A DNA stretch of 64,000 nt. Source: Yinghuangia soli (lineage in GTDB: Bacteria > Actinomycetota > Actinomycetes > Streptomycetales > Streptomycetaceae). Below, piece after piece: positions 56,227-64,000 of this stretch. The first letter of the stretch is position 1. Every line of letters starts with the position of its first letter. The stretch covers positions 75,542 through 139,541 of the forward strand of contig NZ_JAKFHA010000017.1 of assembly GCF_021502675.1 (NCBI RefSeq), in the 5' to 3' direction. The notes under the pieces were generated by a model, which made no database searches, had not been told where the DNA came from, and saw only the letters and a program-made list of their open reading frames with translations. A program made the translations under genes and the position numbers.

Positions 56227-58221
56227 GTGGACCAGCACCGGGACCGGGGACTCGCGGGGGCACGCGGCGGCGCAGGCGGCTACAGCGCTTGGCGGGCCCG
56301 CCAGGAGACCCTGGTGGAGCTCATCGACCGGCTGACGCCGATCATCTCGGGCCTGTCCATCGGCAGCGGCGTGAAGAAGCTGGCGTCGGTGCGCACCCGG
56401 GCCGCCTCCGAGGCGTTCAAGGTGATGATCGTCGGGGAGTTCAAGCGCGGCAAGAGCACCGTGATCAACGCGATGCTCGGCGACAAGGTGCTGCCCTCCT
56501 TCGCCCGGCCGTGCACCGCGATCATCAACGAGGTGATGTGGGCGGACCAGCGCTCGGCGCTGATCTATCCGCTGGAGCCGGACGGCACCGCGGGCGAGCC
56601 GATCCCGATCTCGGTCGAGGAGATCGTCGACTACGTCACCATCGGCGCGGACGACGACAACACGCCCAACCCGTACCAGCGCGCGGTGGTCCGCTGGCCG
56701 CTGGAGCTGTGCCGCAACGGCGTCGTGGTGGTCGACTCGCCGGGCCTGAACGAGGCGCCCGAGCGCGAGCGCGTCACGCTGGCGTACCTGGAGCAGGCCG
56801 ACGTGCTGGTCTTCGTGGTCGACTGCCAGGCGGCGATGTCGCGCAGCGAGCAGCTGTTCCTCGACGTGCACGTCAAGGCCCGCGGGCACGAGGACGTCTT
56901 CTACGTCGGCAACAAGATCAACCTGGTGGAGGACGAGGAGCGCGAGGACGTCAAGCGCGAGATCCGCAAGCGCCTGGGCCCCTATGTCTCCCGTCCCGAC
57001 CGGGTCTTCTTCGTGAACGCGCGCGCCGCGCTCAACGGGCGCCGCAAGGGCGACCCGGAGCTGGTCGGCGAGTCCGGCATGGTGGAACTGGAGCGCGCGC
57101 TCGAGGAGTTCCTCACCCGCGAGCGCGGCCGCGCGAAGATCCTGTCGCCGGCCCGCGAGCTGAAGTACCTGCTCATCGAGGCGCGCGAGCAGATCGACCG
57201 CAAGGAGGCGATGCTCACCCAGAGCGTCGACGACCTGCGGGCCACGTACGAGCGCGTGCAGGTGCCGCTGACCCGGCTCGAGCAGAACCGCCGCGTCATC
57301 GTCGCGCAGATGGAAGGGCACCTGCGCGAGACGCGCGGCGAAGTCGAGGACGCCGGCCGCCGGTTCATGAACCGGGTGATCGGCCAGGTGCCGGGCTGGG
57401 CGCGGGACTACGACCCGACCAACTCGCTCGGCGCCAACCCGTTCAAGGCGCGCGAGAAGATGGAGGCGGCGGTCCGGGAGATCTCCGACCACCTCTCCGG
57501 GCGCATCCAGGTGGCGTTCGCGGAGTGGCAGGAGAAGGAGCTCAAGCCGCTGCTGACCCGGCGCGTCGAGGACCTGGAGCGGTCCATCGACGACGACGTG
57601 AAGCAGTTCGTGACGCGCATCGACGAGATCCGCGCGTCGCTCACCCCGGCCGAGGCCGAGACGCAGATCCTCAAGGTCCCGGACAAGACGCAGGCCCCGC
57701 TGGAGCGCCTGCTGGCCGACGCGGTCTCCTTCGTGCTGGACCCCGGGACCGCGCTGAGCGGCGGGAAGTTCAGCCTGCGCACGATGCTCACCACGCTGCT
57801 GCCGCAGATCGCGGTGGGCGCCATCGCGATCTTCGTGGGCCTGGGCCCGGTGGCGATCTTCGCGATGCTGCTGGGCGGCAACCTGTTCCGCGGCGCACTG
57901 CAGCTGAACAAGGCGAACCAGCGGATGAAGGAGCAGGTCGCCGAGCAGTTGGTCGAGGAGCTGCGGGGCCGGTCCGATGCGGACGTGCAGGCGCTGGGCG
58001 ACGAGATCACCAAGCAACTGCGGACCATGCGCGACGCGATCGCGCAGGGCCTCGACGCGGAGATCAAGAGCATCCGGGACGAGGTCGGCGAGGCGCTCCG
58101 GACCAAGGAGCAGGGCGAGTCGGACGCCAAGAAGACGGGGGCGGACCTGCGGCGCTACGCGGGCGAGCTGAACCGGATCGACGAGCAGCTCGCGGACTTG
58201 ATCATGGACGTGGCGCTGTAG
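56227..58221 (+). CDS. Dynamin-like GTPase 3 (membrane-anchored)
   Basis: 664 residues. G1 GEFKRGKSTVINAMLGD (70 on), RPCTAIINEVMW switch, G3 VVDSPGLNEAPERERVT, G4-like GNKINLVEDEEREDVKREIR (Asn-Lys-Ile-Asn rather than T/N-K-x-D). A coiled-coil stalk follows (EQIDRKEAMLTQSVDDLRAT). A hydrophobic double helix at about 520-556 (LLPQIAVGAIAIFVGLGPVA, IFAMLLGGNLF) is followed by another coiled coil to the end. GTG 56227 with GGAGGGAGAGCA upstream. It lies 77 bp after GTPase 2. The altered G4 could weaken guanine specificity. It most probably hetero-oligomerises with the other two. Confidence 0.88.
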   Translation: MDQHRDRGLAGARGGAGGYSAWRARQETLVELIDRLTPIISGLSIGSGVKKLASVRTRAASEAFKVMIVGEFKRGKSTVINAMLGDKVLPSFARPCTAIINEVMWADQRSALIYPLEPDGTAGEPIPISVEEIVDYVTIGADDDNTPNPYQRAVVRWPLELCRNGVVVVDSPGLNEAPERERVTLAYLEQADVLVFVVDCQAAMSRSEQLFLDVHVKARGHEDVFYVGNKINLVEDEEREDVKREIRKRLGPYVSRPDRVFFVNARAALNGRRKGDPELVGESGMVELERALEEFLTRERGRAKILSPARELKYLLIEAREQIDRKEAMLTQSVDDLRATYERVQVPLTRLEQNRRVIVAQMEGHLRETRGEVEDAGRRFMNRVIGQVPGWARDYDPTNSLGANPFKAREKMEAAVREISDHLSGRIQVAFAEWQEKELKPLLTRRVEDLERSIDDDVKQFVTRIDEIRASLTPAEAETQILKVPDKTQAPLERLLADAVSFVLDPGTALSGGKFSLRTMLTTLLPQIAVGAIAIFVGLGPVAIFAMLLGGNLFRGALQLNKANQRMKEQVAEQLVEELRGRSDADVQALGDEITKQLRTMRDAIAQGLDAEIKSIRDEVGEALRTKEQGESDAKKTGADLRRYAGELNRIDEQLADLIMDVAL

Positions 58222-58348
58222 GCCCTGCGGGCCGCAGCGGTCGGAGGCCGCGACTCCGGCAGGGAAGACTGTCACCGCGCCCCGCTACCGTCGGGCCCGT
58301 CCTGACGGCGGGTTGCGGGTGCGCGGCCGATGCGGAGCGGAGAAGCGA

Positions 58349-59230
58349 GTGCCGACGGTCATGACGGCCGGATCCTGGGCTGCGCTGGATGCGGACGGGG
58401 CCGCGGCTGCCGCACGGGCAATTGCCGCAGGATTGCCCGGTGTCGGGTTCGCGGGGGTCGAGGACGGGCCGGTCGTCGACGGACGGGTGTGGCAGCGGGC
58501 GTACTTCGCGTGCGCCGGGCGGCGTTACGCGCTGGTGCCGGGCGGGCGGGTGCGGTTGGGGTTCGACGTGGACAGGTTCGTGCCGACGGCCGGACAGGCT
58601 GCGTCGTATGCGCAGAGTGCGGCGGAGTACGGGATGCGTGGTGACCTGCACGAATACCTGCGCGGCATGGGCGGGTCCGCCGGGGCCGTGCTGAGTCCGC
58701 CGCGTGCCGCCGTGCTGCCGACGCTGCTGGTGGCCGTCGACCCGGTCGAACTCGGCGAGTTGGTCGACTGGGACGACGAGGACGAAGACGCAGGTGACGA
58801 CGACGGGGACGTCGGCGCCGCGGAAGTGCGCGCGGCGGAAGCGGCGTTGGCCGAAGTCGGGGCGCGGCTCGCGACGCCGGACGAGTGGGAGTACGCCTGC
58901 GGAGCGGGCGTGGGCACGCTGTTCCGCTGGGGCGGCGAGTACCCGGGCGAGACCGACCCGTACACCACAGCCGACGGGCCGCAGCAGGCGCCGAACCGGT
59001 TCGGGCTGCGCATCGCGTACGACCCGTACGTCTCGGAACTGACCTCGGAGCCCGGCACGATGACGGGCGGCGACGGCGGCGAGGCGACCTGCGGCGGGTA
59101 CGGCGCCTTCCTGGCGTGGCTGCCGCTGGCATCCGCATACCGCTCGACGCCGGCCGAGGACGTCCTCGCCGACTACCTCGGCGAGGCCTGGGTGCGGCCC
59201 GTCATCGACGTGGCGCCCGCTCCTGCGTAG
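58349..59230 (+). CDS. FGE/SUMF1-fold-like protein without catalytic cysteines
   Basis: 293 residues. After a ~95-residue alpha/beta start and an Asp/Glu-rich stretch (about 140-160) comes a segment like formylglycine-generating enzyme/SUMF1 and related lectin-fold proteins: RLATPDEWEYACGAGVGTLF (173 on), RWGGEYPGETDPY, and PNRFGLRIAY. The paired catalytic Cys of FGE, normally in the C-terminal RGGSW region, are not present, so it should not convert sulfatase cysteines. The start GTG 58349 has GGAGAAG upstream; GTG 58313 and ATG 58361 are alternatives. It follows GTPase 3 by 127 bp on the same strand, so it may belong to the dynamin locus, and is convergent with hemW. Confidence 0.65.
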   Translation: MPTVMTAGSWAALDADGAAAAARAIAAGLPGVGFAGVEDGPVVDGRVWQRAYFACAGRRYALVPGGRVRLGFDVDRFVPTAGQAASYAQSAAEYGMRGDLHEYLRGMGGSAGAVLSPPRAAVLPTLLVAVDPVELGELVDWDDEDEDAGDDDGDVGAAEVRAAEAALAEVGARLATPDEWEYACGAGVGTLFRWGGEYPGETDPYTTADGPQQAPNRFGLRIAYDPYVSELTSEPGTMTGGDGGEATCGGYGAFLAWLPLASAYRSTPAEDVLADYLGEAWVRPVIDVAPAPA

Positions 59231-59247
59231 CGGCCTGGCCTACCCGC

Positions 59248-60474
59248 TCAGTCCACGAGGTCGCGGACCACGGCGTCGGCCAGGAGCCTGCCCTTCAGCG
59301 TCAGCACCGCTTTGCGGTCCGCGAACTTGTCCGGTTCCAGGAGGCCTTCCTCGACCGCCGCCTCGGCGGCCGCGAAGCCCCGGTCCTTGAGCAGGGACAG
59401 CGGCATGCCGTCCTTCAAGCGCAGTTCGAGCAGGATGCGCTCGACGCGGCGGTCCTCCTCGGTCAGCAGTTCGCGGCCCTGGGCCGGGGACTCCCCTGCC
59501 GCGACGCGCTCCGCGTACGGCTTGGGGTGCTTCACGTTCCACCACCGCACGCCGCCGATGTGGCTGTGCGCGCCGGGCCCCGCGCCCCACCAGTCGGCGC
59601 CGGTCCAGTACAGCTCGTTGTGCCGGCAGCGGGCGGCGCCGTCGGCGGCCCAGTTGCTGACCTCGTACCAGCCCAGCCCGCCCGCGGTGAGGGCCTCGTC
59701 GGCCATCAGGTAGCGGTCGGCGAGGACATCGTCGTCGGGCAGCGGGATCTCGCCGCGCCGGATCCGGGTCGCGATGCGGGTGCCGTCCTCGATGATCAGC
59801 GCGTACGCCGAGACGTGGTCGGGCTCCGCGGCCAAGACCGCGTCGAGGGAGGCCTGCCAGTCCTCGTCGGTCTCCCCCGGGGTCCCGTAGATCAGGTCGA
59901 GGTTGATGTGCGCGAAGCCGGCCGCACGGGCCTCGGCGACGCATTCCTGCGCGCGGCCCGGGGTGTGGTGCCGGTCCAGGACCTGCAGGACGTGCGCGCG
60001 GGCGCTCTGCATGCCGAAGGACAGCCGGGTGAAGCCCGCTTCGCGCAGGTGGGCGAGGTAGCCGGGGTCGACGGACTCGGGGTTGGCCTCGGTCGTCACC
60101 TCGGCGTCCGGCAGCAGGCCGAACTCGTCGCGGATGGCCGCCAGGATGCGGCCCAGGTCGGCGGCGGGCAGCAGGGTCGGGGTGCCGCCGCCGAAGAAGA
60201 CGGTCTCGACCGGGCGGTCCGCATCGCCCAGGACGCGGCGGGCCAGCCGGATCTCGGCGATCGCGTCGTCGGCGTAGGAGGCCTGCGAGGCACCGCCGCC
60301 CAGTTCGGCGGCGGTGTAGGTGTTGAAGTCGCAGTAGCCGCAGCGCGACGCGCAGTAGGGCACGTGCACGTAGAACCCGAACGGCGGCTGCGGGTCCTCG
60401 GGGCCGCCGAAGGCGGAGGCGGGGAGCGACCCGTCGATGGGGGCGGGCAGGCCGTCGGGGAGTGCGGAAGGCAT
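59248..60474 (-). CDS. hemW: Radical SAM haem chaperone HemW / coproporphyrinogen-oxidase-like
   Basis: Radical SAM protein of the HemW/HemN family, 408 residues. The [4Fe-4S] motif is PYCASRCGYCDFNTY (Cys-x3-Cys-x2-Cys), with VFFGGGTPTLLP, TTEANPESVDPGYL, GFTRLSFGMQS, INLDLIYGTPGETDEDWQAS, and ISAYAL-like HVSAYALIIEDGT. HemW trafficks haem; true HemN activity is less likely. ATG 60474 (MPSALPDGLPAPIDG) agrees with Streptomyces orthologues as I remember them; an upstream in-frame ATG at 60510 overlaps the fadD terminator hairpin. It lies between the FadD-like gene and the convergent FGE-like gene. Confidence 0.94.
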   Translation of the reverse strand: MPSALPDGLPAPIDGSLPASAFGGPEDPQPPFGFYVHVPYCASRCGYCDFNTYTAAELGGGASQASYADDAIAEIRLARRVLGDADRPVETVFFGGGTPTLLPAADLGRILAAIRDEFGLLPDAEVTTEANPESVDPGYLAHLREAGFTRLSFGMQSARAHVLQVLDRHHTPGRAQECVAEARAAGFAHINLDLIYGTPGETDEDWQASLDAVLAAEPDHVSAYALIIEDGTRIATRIRRGEIPLPDDDVLADRYLMADEALTAGGLGWYEVSNWAADGAARCRHNELYWTGADWWGAGPGAHSHIGGVRWWNVKHPKPYAERVAAGESPAQGRELLTEEDRRVERILLELRLKDGMPLSLLKDRGFAAAEAAVEEGLLEPDKFADRKAVLTLKGRLLADAVVRDLVD

Positions 60475-60493
60475 CTGGCCAGTCTCCACGACG

Positions 60494-60530
60494 GGAGCGT
60501 CCGGGCCCAAACGACCGGCCCGGACGCTCC
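60494..60530 (-). terminator. Terminator hairpin of the acyl-CoA ligase gene
   Basis: Perfect 13-bp arms (60494-60506 with 60518-60530), loop 11, between the acyl-CoA ligase stop (60577) and hemW start. Confidence 0.8.
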
Positions 60531-60576
60531 TGCGTGTCCCGGTGGGTGCCCGCAGCCGTGCGGGGTGTGACCGGTG

Positions 60577-62457
60577 CTACTTGACGAGGGTGCCGTCGTA
60601 CATCTCGTCCAGGAGGGCGGCGTATTCGCGTTCCACGACGATGCGCTTGACCTTGAGGCTGGGGGTCAGTTCGCCGTGCTCGACGGACAGGTCGCGCGGC
60701 AGGATCGCGAACTTCTTGACGGTCTGCCAGCGCTGCAGCCCGGCGTTGAGTTCCGCGACGTAGCCCTCGATCAGGGCCCGGACCTGCGGCGTCGCGACGA
60801 GGTCGGCGTAGGGCAGGTCCGCGAGCCCGTCGCCCGCGCCGGCCGCCCAGCCGGCGAGGGCGTCCGCGTCGAGGGTGATCAGGGCGCTGCAGAAGTTGCG
60901 GTTGTTGCCGTGCACGATGATGTTGCCGACGTAGGGGCACAGGCCCTTGAAGCGGCCCTCGATGTCGGAGGGGGCAACGTACTTGCCGCCGGACGTCTTG
61001 ATGAGGTCCTTCTTGCGGTCGGTGATGCGCAGCGAGCCGTCCGGGTCGATCTCGCCGATGTCGCCGGTGTGCAGCCAGCCGTCGGGTTCGAGGGCGTCCG
61101 CGGTCGCGTCCGGGTTGTTGTGGTAGCCGGTCATGACGGCGGGGCTGCGGAGCAGGATCTCGCCGTCGGCGGCGATCCTGACCTCGGTGCCGGGCAGCGG
61201 CAGGCCGACGGTGCCGATGCGGTTGGCGCCGAGGCGGTTGACGCAGCTGCCCGCGCTGGCCTCGGTCAGGCCGTACCCCTGGAGTACGGAGATGCCGATG
61301 GCCTCGAAGAACTCGGCGACGTCGTCGGAGAGTGCGGCGCTGCCGGAGATGCAGGCCTTCATGCGGCCGCCGAAGAGGTCGCGGAGCTTGCCGTACACGA
61401 GCCGGTCGGCGAGCTTGTACTGCAGGTCGAGCAGCACTCCCGGGGTGCTTCCGGCCTGGCGGGCCCGGACGTGCTTGCGGCCGACGCCGACCGCCCAGGT
61501 GAAGATGCGGTACTTGGCGCCGCCTTCGGCCTTCATGCGGGTGTACACCGAATTGTGGACCTTCTCGAACACGCGCGGTGCGGCGGCCATGAAGGTCGGT
61601 TTCACGACCGGAAGGTTCTCGACCAGTTTGGGGATGCGGCCGTCCACGGCGGTCGGGTAGCCGATGCGCAGCTGGCCGGAGATCATCACCTTGCCGTAGC
61701 AGTGCGCAAGCGGCAGCCACAGGTACTGCAGGTCGCCGCGGTCGGTGATGGCCATCTGCTGCTGGGCGGCGGCCTGGTAGGCCCAGGTGTCGTGGGTGAG
61801 GCGGACGCCCTTGGGGCGGCCGGTGGTTCCGGATGTGTAGATCAAGGTGGCGAGCTGGTCGCGCTCGATGGCCGCGACCAGCCGGTCGACGAGTTCCGGA
61901 TCCTCGGCGAGGATGCCGCGGCCCCGGTCCTCGAGTTCGGCCAGGGACAGGACCCAGTCGCCGTCCGCGCCGGTGTCGGGGGTGCCGTCGGGGGTGCCGT
62001 CGAAGGTGACGAGGTGCCGGACGTCGCCGAGGCGGCCGGCCTTGCGTTCGCCGCGGAGCTTGGCCACCTGGGCCTCGTTCTCGGCGAAGACGATCGTGCT
62101 GCCGGAGTCTTCGAGGATGAACGCGGCCTCGTCGGCGTTGGTGGACGGGTAGACCGTGGTGGTCGCGGCGCCCGCGCACACGATGCCGAGGTCGGCCAGG
62201 ATCCACTCGATGCGGGTCTCCGCGACGATGGCCACCCGGTCGGTCGGGGCGACGCCGAGCGCGGTCAGCCCGGCGGCGATCGCTTTGACGCGCGCGGCGG
62301 TCTCGGCCCAGGTCAGGGACTTCCAGGCGGTCCCGCCCCCGGGGAGAGACGAGGGGAAACGATACGCCTCGGCATCCGGGATCTCCCGGACCCGGTCCAG
62401 GAAGTCGACGGCGACGGATGCGGGGCGGTCGTCGATCGCGGCAGCTGCTTCACTCAC
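60577..62457 (-). CDS. fadD: Long-chain fatty-acid--CoA ligase
   Basis: AMP-forming acyl-CoA synthetase, 626 residues. Phosphate-binding motif TLIYTSGTTGRPKGVRLTHD, LPLAHCYGKVMISGQLRIGY, the ACS-type GYGLTEASAGSC, adenine/Mg motif DGWLHTGDIGEIDPDGSLRI with TDRKKDLIKTSGGKYVAP, and the catalytic Lys near the end (SLKVKR). The length and the internal helical insertion (GRKHVRARQAGSTP) match bacterial long-chain enzymes of the FadD15 type. The start GTG 62457 has GGAGG 6 nt upstream; a longer in-frame ATG at 62529 lacks this. Monocistronic, with its own hairpin. Confidence 0.94.
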   Translation of the reverse strand: MSEAAAAIDDRPASVAVDFLDRVREIPDAEAYRFPSSLPGGGTAWKSLTWAETAARVKAIAAGLTALGVAPTDRVAIVAETRIEWILADLGIVCAGAATTTVYPSTNADEAAFILEDSGSTIVFAENEAQVAKLRGERKAGRLGDVRHLVTFDGTPDGTPDTGADGDWVLSLAELEDRGRGILAEDPELVDRLVAAIERDQLATLIYTSGTTGRPKGVRLTHDTWAYQAAAQQQMAITDRGDLQYLWLPLAHCYGKVMISGQLRIGYPTAVDGRIPKLVENLPVVKPTFMAAAPRVFEKVHNSVYTRMKAEGGAKYRIFTWAVGVGRKHVRARQAGSTPGVLLDLQYKLADRLVYGKLRDLFGGRMKACISGSAALSDDVAEFFEAIGISVLQGYGLTEASAGSCVNRLGANRIGTVGLPLPGTEVRIAADGEILLRSPAVMTGYHNNPDATADALEPDGWLHTGDIGEIDPDGSLRITDRKKDLIKTSGGKYVAPSDIEGRFKGLCPYVGNIIVHGNNRNFCSALITLDADALAGWAAGAGDGLADLPYADLVATPQVRALIEGYVAELNAGLQRWQTVKKFAILPRDLSVEHGELTPSLKVKRIVVEREYAALLDEMYDGTLVK

Positions 62458-62734
62458 GGCGGCCTCCGGGGCCCGGGGATGGTCCGACGCCGCGGCCCCG
62501 GTGCCGGGGGCGCGCTGACGCCCGCGCACTTCTCGCTGTGCGCTGCGTCACGCCGGTGATCTTGGGTCAAGGTAGTGCGCCGGGCGGTCCGGCGGTAGGG
62601 GGTGATCGCCTCCGGTCCGGGTGCCCGGTCGGACTCCGGGAAAAACCGCCGCTGACGGGTGGCGGAGCCGGCTCGGCGGGACACGGCCGGCGCGCGCGGC
62701 GCAACAACGAGCGATCAGCATTCCGCATCCCACA

Positions 62735-63137
62735 TATAAGTAACTTTTTGGACTAATTCGGACTCCATTGGTTAACCTCAACGCCGTCCGGGCGACCCTG
62801 CAGAGGGCCACCCGGACCGTGTGTGTCCGGCCCGGTGATCCCGGTCCTCGGACACCGCGGCCCTCGCATCCTGCCGGTCCCGTGCACGTGACCCGGATCC
62901 GCGAGGGCGGCCTGACCCTCGCGCCGGAACGCCTTGTCCCGCCCTCCGGTCGCGCGACACCGAACCCCCAGGGCGGGAGCGCGGACCCCACCGGTCCTCG
63001 TCGGACCGGGCGCGGCCACTGCGGCGCGTTCGGGGCACAGCGTCCGGGACGTCCCTCCTGACAAGGCCCATGGCCGGTTACGGCAGCCTGTCTCGTCCCC
63101 GCGCGCCGCCCACGCAGGCGTACGGGAGAAACCACGC
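62735..63137 (+). promoter_or_regulatory. Hairpin-rich 5' leader of the NlpC/P60 gene
   Basis: TATAAG (62735-62740), inside an AT-rich island, is a likely -10. The ~390-nt leader then has five successive stem-loops: 62786-62817 (14 bp, two mismatches), 62823-62855 (7 bp closing stem), 62861-62907 (7 bp closing stem), 62938-62977 (8 bp), 62991-63009 (7 bp). The expected ydaO/c-di-AMP core is not seen. The remaining intergenic part (62458-62734) shows nothing recognisable. Confidence 0.5.
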
Positions 63138-63623
63138 ATGTCCAGTCACATATGTACCCCCCGACGCGTCCTGACCCGGGTCGGGGTCACCGCGACCGCC
63201 GTCGCCACGCTCACCGTGGCACTGCCGGCCGCGGCCGCCGAAGCGGCGCCGAAGAAGGCGTCGCCGTCGGCCTCGAAGGTCCTGAACATCGCGGCCTCGC
63301 TCAAGGGCAAGCCGTACCGCTACGGCGGCAACGGGCCGAACGCCTTCGACTGCTCGGGCTACACGAAGTACGTGTACGGGAAGGCCGGGAAGAGCATCCC
63401 GCGCACCACCAGCCAGCAGTACCGGGCGTCCCGCAAGATCCCCCTCAACCAACTGCAGCCCGGTGATCTGGTGTTCACCAGCAAGCGCGGGGCGATCACC
63501 CACGTCGGCATCTACGCCGGCAACGGGATGGTCTGGCACGAGCCGCGGCCGGGCAAGTCCGTGCGCCTGGAGCGCATGGACTGGGCGATGGGCAAGAGCC
63601 GGGTGGCCGGCCGGGTGCTGTAG
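63138..63623 (+). CDS. Secreted NlpC/P60 peptidoglycan hydrolase
   Basis: Gamma-D-glutamyl-meso-DAP-type endopeptidase domain in a secreted 161-residue protein. A signal peptide with two Arg near the start and [16 protein letters not shown] leads to a very short linker and the NlpC/P60 domain: [20 protein letters not shown] with catalytic Cys in [31 protein letters not shown], catalytic His in [11 protein letters not shown], and the third polar residue in WHEPRPG. Minimal form, without coiled coil or LysM. ATG 63138 with GGGAG 9 nt upstream. Expressed behind a long structured leader, suggesting post-initiation control of cell-wall cleavage. Confidence 0.93.
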   Translation: MSSHICTPRRVLTRVGVTATAVATLTVALPAAAAEAAPKKASPSASKVLNIAASLKGKPYRYGGNGPNAFDCSGYTKYVYGKAGKSIPRTTSQQYRASRKIPLNQLQPGDLVFTSKRGAITHVGIYAGNGMVWHEPRPGKSVRLERMDWAMGKSRVAGRVL

Positions 63624-63647
63624 GCGCCCCGAGTGGTAAAGCGCGCC

Positions 63648-63678
63648 GAGGCGGCCTCCCGAACGGGGAGGCCGCCTC
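63648..63678 (+). terminator. Terminator hairpin of the NlpC/P60 gene
   Basis: Perfect 13-bp arms (63648-63660 with 63666-63678), loop 5, between the convergent NlpC/P60 and lepA genes. Confidence 0.8.
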
Positions 63679-63699
63679 CGGCGTTTCGTACCGCTACGT

Positions 63700-63747
63700 C
63701 TTCTTGCCTGCTTCTTGCTGCTTCTTGCCTACTGCTTCTTGCCTACT
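63700..63747 (-). repeat. Tandem repeat overlapping the lepA stop
   Basis: Four units beginning CTTCTTGC (63700, 63711, 63721, 63735), spaced 10-14 bp. On the minus strand they read as copies of the lepA 3' end (AAGAAG-TAG-GC). Confidence 0.7.
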
Positions 63748-64000
63748 TCTTCTTGTCGCCGCCGCCGTCCGAGTCGGTGGACAGGGCGGCGATGAACGCC
63801 TCCTGCGGCACCTCGACCCGGCCGACCATCTTCATGCGCTTCTTGCCTTCCTTCTGCTTCTCGAGCAGCTTGCGCTTACGGGAGATGTCGCCGCCGTAGC
63901 ACTTGGCAAGCACGTCCTTGCGGATCGCGCGGATGTTCTCGCGCGCGATGACCCGCGCGCCGATGGCCGCCTGGATCGGCACCTCGAACTGCTGACGCGG
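63743..64000 (-). CDS. lepA: Elongation factor 4 LepA (C-terminal part, runs off window)
   Basis: Ribosome back-translocase GTPase EF4/LepA; only the last ~85 codons are present. [40 protein letters not shown] and [20 protein letters not shown] are the invariant LepA C-terminal domain; the tail ends in an Asp/Gly then triple-Lys sequence. The gene continues past position 64000, so the GTPase domain is not visible. The AAG-rich stop region is part of the tandem repeat. Confidence 0.96.
   Translation of the reverse strand, partial: PRQQFEVPIQAAIGARVIARENIRAIRKDVLAKCYGGDISRKRKLLEKQKEGKKRMKMVGRVEVPQEAFIAALSTDSDGGGDKKK

Noticed and set aside
58349-59230. FGE-like protein as the activator of the sulfatase at 39.0-41.4 kb
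   Set aside because: It lacks the paired catalytic cysteines and is not linked to the sulfatase operon.
62761-63137. ydaO/c-di-AMP riboswitch upstream of NlpC/P60
   Set aside because: The expected conserved core segments were not found by eye, so only a generic structured leader is reported.

Overview
The window is high-GC actinobacterial DNA. Its conserved backbone runs ppdK-dusB-glyS-znu/zur-uppS-recO-leuA-era-(cytidine-deaminase-like)-corC-ybeY-phoH-rnz-HIT-rsmE-dnaJ-hrcA-DUF3097-hemW-lepA, which is the order I know from Streptomyces and close relatives. Frequent GTG starts (one TTG start in dnaJ), GTGA/ATGA start-stop overlaps, leaderless-looking promoters and the actinobacterial leader peptides fit Streptomycetaceae. 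I cannot resolve the genus. No tRNA, rRNA, CRISPR array, insertion sequence or phage module was seen.

0-5 kb: 5' end of pyruvate phosphate dikinase, dusB, a NADAR-domain protein, an AhpD-like protein and glycyl-tRNA synthetase. 5.1-10.6 kb: zinc block. znuA-znuC-znuB-zur are overlapping genes behind two 15-bp Zur-box palindromes; a convergent pair (permease plus His-rich TIGR03943/DUF1980-type protein) faces them. 10.8-31.4 kb: mainly housekeeping genes (uppS-recO, leuA with a Leu-codon leader peptide and attenuator, era, corC-ybeY-phoH, M48 peptidase, rnz, HIT, rsmE, nitronate monooxygenase, dnaJ2-hrcA with a CIRCE operator). Two lipoproteins at 18.3-20.3 kb are distant members of a family that recurs later. 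31.4-33.1 kb: MBL-fold hydrolase and DUF3097.

33.2-41.4 kb: a likely sulfur-scavenging operon. A short Cys-containing leader peptide of the actinobacterial RRHxDF type precedes a peptide-type ABC importer (Tat-type lipoprotein, two permeases, one protein carrying both ATPases) and an 800-residue cytoplasmic sulfatase with a CSPAR formylglycine motif. I infer uptake of a sulfate ester followed by intracellular desulfation.

41.5-44.9 kb: an ATPase of the archaeal-ATPase/DUF234 type with an AT-rich palindromic cluster at its 5' end, phenylalanine 4-monooxygenase and a DUF2199 protein. 45-59.2 kb is the most unusual part. Five tandem paralogous lipoproteins, most separated by hairpins, are transcribed away from an operon of three different dynamin-like GTPases. 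Between the first and second GTPase lies a very acidic DPY-repeat protein whose C-terminus looks like a C39-type peptidase without its catalytic Cys and His. An FGE-fold-like protein that has also lost its catalytic cysteines follows. I suggest a cell-envelope (membrane remodelling or stress) system, loosely comparable to the mycobacterial iniBAC operon, but this is inference.

59.2-64 kb: hemW, a long-chain acyl-CoA ligase, a secreted NlpC/P60 hydrolase behind a hairpin-rich leader of about 390 nt, and the 3' end of lepA.
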